Assembly: GCF_002608075.1 (NCBI RefSeq)
Contig: NZ_LAHA01000051.1
Coordinates: forward strand, 394-54,587
DNA: 54,194 nucleotides
Direction: 5' to 3'
Source of the DNA: Nostoc linckia z4
GTDB lineage: Bacteria > Cyanobacteriota > Cyanobacteriia > Cyanobacteriales > Nostocaceae
Below the pieces are notes generated by a model. That model saw only the letters and a program-made list of their open reading frames with translations, did no database searches and had not been told where the DNA came from. The position numbers and the translations under genes were made by a program. This document shows positions 51,098 through 54,194 of the stretch, in pieces (position 1 is the stretch's first letter; every line of letters starts with the position of its first letter).

Positions 51098-51263
51098 AGA
51101 GGATGTTTGAAAAGTCATGATTGATGTATCAAATATTTTTACCCCACCCTAACCCTCCCCTTATAAAGGGGAGGGAACTAGATTTTATTGTTTCCCCCCT
51201 TACCAAGGGGGGATTAAGGGGGGTAATTAAAATCACAGTTAAACACTTTTCAAACAAACCCTA
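51098..51263. mobile_element. MITE-like element with TGTTTGAAAAGT ends
   Basis: The left end AGAGGATGTTTGAAAAGT and the right end, reverse-complemented, AGGGTTTGTTTGAAAAGT are inverted repeats. Inside, CCCTCCCCTTATAAAGGGGA and CCCCTTACCAAGGGGGGATT form further hairpins. No ORF. Confidence 0.65.
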
Positions 51264-51360
51264 ACGCCACTTGCTTCTCCCAAAGGGAGACGCTGCGCGA
51301 ACAAGTCGGCAGAGCCGCCCAACGCAGTGGCTCCCCCTTGTCAAGGCTACTAAGGGTGTT

Positions 51361-51494
51361 GTAGTGGACTGACACAGCTAAAATAGTGCATCACTAAACT
51401 CTTGTGGGGTGGGCATCTTGCCCGCCCGGACGGGTGAGGACACCCATCCCACAATCAAATCTATTCCAACATTTAAGGCTTGACACGCCACTAC
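51361..51494. mobile_element. 134-bp MITE with GTAGTGGCGTGTCAAG-type ends, copy 2
   Basis: Same length and internal order as the copy at 21225-21358 (AAATAGTGCAT, AAACTCTTGTGGGGTGGGCA, GACGGGTGAGGACACCCATC, CAACATTTAAG). The left end is more decayed (GTAGTGGACTGACACAG). The right end CTTGACACGCCACTAC is intact. Confidence 0.85.
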
Positions 51495-51511
51495 CTTTCT
51501 TCAAATCTTTT

Positions 51512-51633
51512 AGGACTTACGCAACTGGCATATTATTTTAAGTTTGTAGTAAGGACTTTAGTCCTCTAATAAGGACTGAAGTCCTTACTACAAGCAAAAA
51601 AAATTGATTTTTTGTGACACTTGCGTAAGTCCT
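51512..51633. mobile_element. MITE-like element with AGGACTTACGCA ends, copy 2
   Basis: AGGACTTACGCA at 51512-51523 and TGCGTAAGTCCT at 51622-51633 are perfect 12-base inverted ends. The interior holds AAGGACTTTAGTCCT and AAGGACTGAAGTCCTT palindromes. The right end TGTGACACTTGCGTAAGTCC is shared with the element at 20143-20257. Confidence 0.8.
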
Positions 51634-51728
51634 GTCTTTTATAGATAGGGTTTTTTCGACTTGTGTGTACACCGTAGCCTTGACAAGGGGGGTAATTCGA
51701 CTTGTGTATACATAGTAGGGTTATTGTC

Positions 51729-52001
51729 GCAACTGACATCGCTATAGACAGAACTGATATTGCTACAAACATGACAGAAGCTCTTACAGGGTGCGCGAAA
51801 CACGGAAACGTGAAGGCGGAAGCTCTTACAGGGTGCGCGAAACACGGAAACGTGAAGGCGGAAGCTCTTGCAGGGAAGGCGGAAGCTCTTGCAGGGTGCG
51901 CGAAACACGGAAATGTCATGACAGAAGCTCTTGCAGGGAAGGCAGAAGCTCTTACAGGGAAAGCAGAAGCTCTTACCGTCGCAATTTCGTGTTGTAAGTA
52001 G
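51729..52001 (+). repeat. 21-bp minisatellite with an open heptapeptide frame
   Basis: Twelve consecutive 21-base units. The core GAAGCTCTTxCAGGG recurs at 51777, 51819, 51861, 51882, 51924, 51945 and 51966 (the last degenerate), and the alternate unit TGCGCGAAACACGGAAACGT recurs three times. In frame they read ATDIAID, RTDIATN, MTEALTG, CAKHGNV, KAEALTG, CAKHGNV, KAEALAG, KAEALAG, CAKHGNV, MTEALAG, KAEALTG, KAEALTV and then AISCCK-stop. A frame from ATG 51771 would give 76 residues. Other frames on both strands are also open because the period is a multiple of three. Coding status is unresolved. Confidence 0.85.
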
Positions 52002-52265
52002 ATAGTCATGATTAAATCTAAGATGTCATTGCGAGCGAAGCGAAGCAATCCCAGAGACTTTGCGATTGCTTCGCTTCGCTCTCTACGAGACGCTACGCGA
52101 ACGCAATGACAGAACATATTATATTTATTTATGTCCATCTACTTAATACCTTTTTAATGGAACTTCCAAATAAAAAAATTCTACTTTTCGCAGTCAACAA
52201 TATTGCTTCATCACCCTTGGTTGTCGCCTAAAATAACTGTATTAAGTCATCGCTGAGGAATCGCT

Positions 52266-52853
52266 ATGACTGCAACCACTAAAAAACTGACTTTTGCAGA
52301 GTATCTTAAATATAAAGATGGCACGGATACCCAATATGAATTGGTAGATGGAGAATTAATCCCAATGAGTGTTGGCACGCTCATGCACGGTGGCATCTCG
52401 AAGTTTTTAGAACGAAGCTTTGATGACGAAATTGGCAAAATGGGTAAGGATTGGACAGCACAAAAGTTTTCTGTGGGAGTTCGTTCGCCACGTGGAGGAC
52501 GTTGGGATACTTCACGAATTCCAGATGTGGTAGTATTACTCACACAGCAATGGGAAGCACTTTCTCATCGCGAAGCTGTAATCGAACTTAACGAAACTCC
52601 TCCCATATTAGTAGTAGAAGTAGTCAGCGAATCTACACAAACCACAGATTACCGCAGCAAGCGTTCTGAGTATGCTGTTCTCGAAATTCCTGAATACTGG
52701 ATTGTTGACCCCATTCAAGAGATGGTAACAGTATGCACTCTTGTAGAAGGGTTCTATGATGCCGTTGCATTCCGAGGACAAGAACGCATTATTTCTTCTA
52801 CTTTTCCACAGCTGGATTTGAATGCCGAACAAGTGTTGACAGGACGCAAATAA
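52266..52853 (+). CDS. Uma2 family (DUF820) putative restriction-endonuclease-fold protein
   Basis: 195 residues, a complete single domain. It starts TFAEYLKYKDGTDTQYELVD with GELIPMSVGTLMHGGI, the typical Uma2 opening. The nuclease-fold core is RIPDVVVLL, then PPILVVEVVSESTQTTDYRS and KRSEYAVLEIPEYWIVDP with the D-E-K elements. It ends with a short beta segment and FPQLDLNAEQVLTGRK. It has no coiled-coil tail, unlike the other Uma2 protein in this window (20427-21128). Start ATG 52266. It stands alone after the repeat nest. Confidence 0.93.
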   Translation: MTATTKKLTFAEYLKYKDGTDTQYELVDGELIPMSVGTLMHGGISKFLERSFDDEIGKMGKDWTAQKFSVGVRSPRGGRWDTSRIPDVVVLLTQQWEALSHREAVIELNETPPILVVEVVSESTQTTDYRSKRSEYAVLEIPEYWIVDPIQEMVTVCTLVEGFYDAVAFRGQERIISSTFPQLDLNAEQVLTGRK

Positions 52854-52910
52854 TAGAGACGTTGCATTGCAACGTCTCTACATGTGGATTCATAACTTTT
52901 TAGATTTAAC

Positions 52911-53753
52911 TTAACTATGAAAGATTACAGTTACTAAAGGTAAAAAAGCTAACATAAATCCATACCAGGAATGCAATTGAGCTTCTGGGGTTGGTTCTGG
53001 TGGTGCTAATAAAGCTTCTACTCTTTGTTCTAAACGGTCTGCACTAGGAGAACCCAATGCAGCACAGCAAATTTCTGATGATAGAGGGTTGTTACTAACT
53101 ACCAACAACAGTGATTCTGCTAACACTAAAGGATCTACCTGCGATGCTGCGTAACTGTCGGCGCGGAGTTCGCGCAAAACTAACAGTTCTTGCCATAAAG
53201 GTTCTGTATTTGGCAACCAGGCAGTACAGGAACGCACCCAACCCAGCCAGAAAAACCAGAATGTATCCCTGTACTGATAATGCCCTTGTTCGTGTGCTAG
53301 GACGCTTTCTAGATGATTTGGTGAAAGAGTTTCCAATAATCCAACGCTTACCACTAATTCCGGATGCCAAAAACCAATTTGTCCTGCAAACATCGCTTCT
53401 GTTTGCAGTAGTCTGGCTCGTTTTTCTCCCAAATTCACGCTAGGACAGTTCCGGGCAGATTCCACAGACTGCCAACCTTGAAAGGCAAGTTTAATGCATA
53501 AAATGGCAAAAATTCCTAAATAAATTAATGCCAGGAAATAACTGATTGAACCTGCGTACATTCCGCCCATTCTGCCTTGAGGCCCCATGAACAAAACAGC
53601 GATCGCTGTCATAAAAATTAGCAAAGGGGGGAAGAGAAACAAAAATAGCGATCGCCGCCACCGCAAACTCCAACTACCTTGGGGTTCTCTCCAGGAGGAT
53701 CTCAACCACCAAGCAACGGCCAAAGTAATCAAAATCATCATTAGATGCATCAT
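52911..53753 (-). CDS. M56 (BlaR1/MecR1-like) membrane metallopeptidase
   Basis: 280 residues. Membrane helices include MILITLAVAWWL, LFLFLFPPLLIFMTAIAVLF, ISYFLALIYLGIFAILCIKL and a C-terminal GFMLAFLPLVTVIFHS. The zinc site is HEQGH in SVLAHEQGHYQYRD, with the downstream Glu in LRELRADSYAA. It lacks the penicillin-binding sensor domain of BlaR1, so the signal is unknown. Its ATG overlaps the stop of the BlaI-type gene (ATGA at 53750-53753). In the BlaI/BlaR scheme, the peptidase is activated by a stimulus and relieves repression, directly or indirectly. Confidence 0.93.
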   Translation of the reverse strand: MMHLMMILITLAVAWWLRSSWREPQGSWSLRWRRSLFLFLFPPLLIFMTAIAVLFMGPQGRMGGMYAGSISYFLALIYLGIFAILCIKLAFQGWQSVESARNCPSVNLGEKRARLLQTEAMFAGQIGFWHPELVVSVGLLETLSPNHLESVLAHEQGHYQYRDTFWFFWLGWVRSCTAWLPNTEPLWQELLVLRELRADSYAASQVDPLVLAESLLLVVSNNPLSSEICCAALGSPSADRLEQRVEALLAPPEPTPEAQLHSWYGFMLAFLPLVTVIFHS

Positions 53754-54169
53754 TTTTCCTCCCTGGCTTGGCGTGCAGATTGTATGCGTTTGGCGATGGC
53801 TGCGATTTGTTCGCTGGCTGCTTCATCGAGACTATCGGCGAAGGCTGCAATTACATCAGGGTTACCCACCGCCAGAAATCGTTGTAACTGTTCGTGGGCT
53901 TTGATTACCTGTGATTGTTGTTTACTCAGCAACGGCCGCCAATAAAATGCCCGTCCTTTTTTATCACAAGCTAGCCAACCTTTGTCAGTGAGGCGTCGCA
54001 GAACAGTTGTTACCGAAGTATAAGCTAATTCTCGGTTGGGATCGGCCAAAATGCGATCGTGAACATCTTTGACTGTGACTGAACCGAGTTCCCAGACGAT
54101 ATTTAAAATTTCTGCTTCTAAGGGGCCTAAAGATAGTTGTTTCGGGCGGTAATCAGGTAAAGGTGCCAT
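53750..54169 (-). CDS. BlaI/MecI/CopY family transcriptional repressor
   Basis: 139 residues with a winged-helix N-terminus: LSLGPLEAEILNIVWELGSV, VTVKDVHDRI, LAYTSVTTVLRRLTDKGWLA, then CDKKGRAFYWRPLLSKQQSQ. This is the canonical BlaI layout with a C-terminal dimerisation helix (ALDSLDEAASEQIAAIAKRI-like). It heads a translationally coupled pair with an M56 peptidase, so it likely represses its own operon. The promoter and operator would lie around or beyond the window end at 54194. ATG 54169 is used. Confidence 0.95.
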   Translation of the reverse strand: MAPLPDYRPKQLSLGPLEAEILNIVWELGSVTVKDVHDRILADPNRELAYTSVTTVLRRLTDKGWLACDKKGRAFYWRPLLSKQQSQVIKAHEQLQRFLAVGNPDVIAAFADSLDEAASEQIAAIAKRIQSARQAREEK

Positions 54170-54194
54170 AGTTTTGAAGGGGAGTGTGGGGGGT

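Larger units (their letters stand above)
51044..52265. other. 1.2-kb nest of MITEs and a minisatellite
   Basis: No conventional gene. In order: an element with TGTTTGAAAAGT ends, a GCCACTTGC...CAGTGGC dispersed repeat (51267-51335), the 134-bp GTAGTGG MITE, the AGGACTTACGCA MITE, two copies of CGACTTGTGTxTACA 40 bp apart (51658 and 51698), the 21-bp minisatellite, and a GCGAGCGAAGCGAAGCAATC repeat (52030-52110). A lone AGGGAxTTCCAA-type end (GGAACTTCCAAATAAAAAAA) lies near 52159. Confidence 0.8.

Noticed and set aside
51566..52138. 190-codon reverse ORF across the minisatellite
   Set aside because: It reads through a MITE end, the minisatellite and a dispersed GCGAAGCGAAGC repeat, so its continuity follows from the repeat period.

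Overview
The window is chromosomal DNA of a filamentous, probably heterocyst-forming cyanobacterium (Nostocales, Nostoc/Calothrix/Tolypothrix type). This rests on psbZ, a PII protein with the cyanobacterial RGSEY T-loop, dense GCGATCGC (HIP1) palindromes, short tandemly repeated repetitive sequences (STRRs such as GGGCATT, GGAGTTA, CAACAGT) in almost every spacer, several MITE-like families, and a DnaX intein. No rRNA, phage or CRISPR locus is seen. There are two tRNAs.

Layout. 1-1703: 5' part of a reverse-strand beta-helix surface protein with 115-residue repeats, followed by a 1.3-kb gene-free stretch with inverted MITE copies. 2994-8961: housekeeping genes (thiD, glnB, rdgB, phosphohexomutase) and a two-gene DUF4365-like unit. 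9069-12248: J-domain/WD40 membrane protein and a ParM-like actin with a ParR-like partner. 12466-21128: DedA, Gfo/Idh oxidoreductase, queC, CNNM/HlyC transporter, two exported proteins, a tRNA with anticodon CAT, pyrE, a Uma2 protein. 21578-29854: DHH-CBS-CCA fusion, psbZ, ribH, tRNA-Gly, a divergent ProA lacking the usual catalytic Cys, and phoD with a clear three-unit Pho box. 30127-35051: TPR-CHAT giant protein and a short paralog of its N-terminus. 35424-40089: dnaX interrupted by an intein, then a processive GT2 glycosyltransferase. 40651-46991: EbsA-like small protein, a kinase/periplasmic-receptor fusion, moaD, and a secreted lamin-tail protein. 47529-51043: two adjacent membrane AAA-type ATPases. 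51044-52265: a nest of MITEs plus a 21-bp minisatellite. 52266-54169: Uma2 protein and a BlaI/M56-peptidase pair.

The most unusual object is inside dnaX. The 265-residue intein keeps its splicing blocks in the dnaX frame. Its central part (36208-36708) also carries a 166-codon ORF in another frame. That ORF has two CxCGCG knuckles, a GHQFKG motif and a LAGLIDADG-type C-terminal signature. It looks like a homing endonuclease overprinted on the intein.

A recurring theme is that STRRs run into coding regions and supply apparent N- or C-termini (rdgB, CNNM protein, CCA fusion). Starts for those genes were moved inward.

All protein calls come from reading motifs. No database search was possible.
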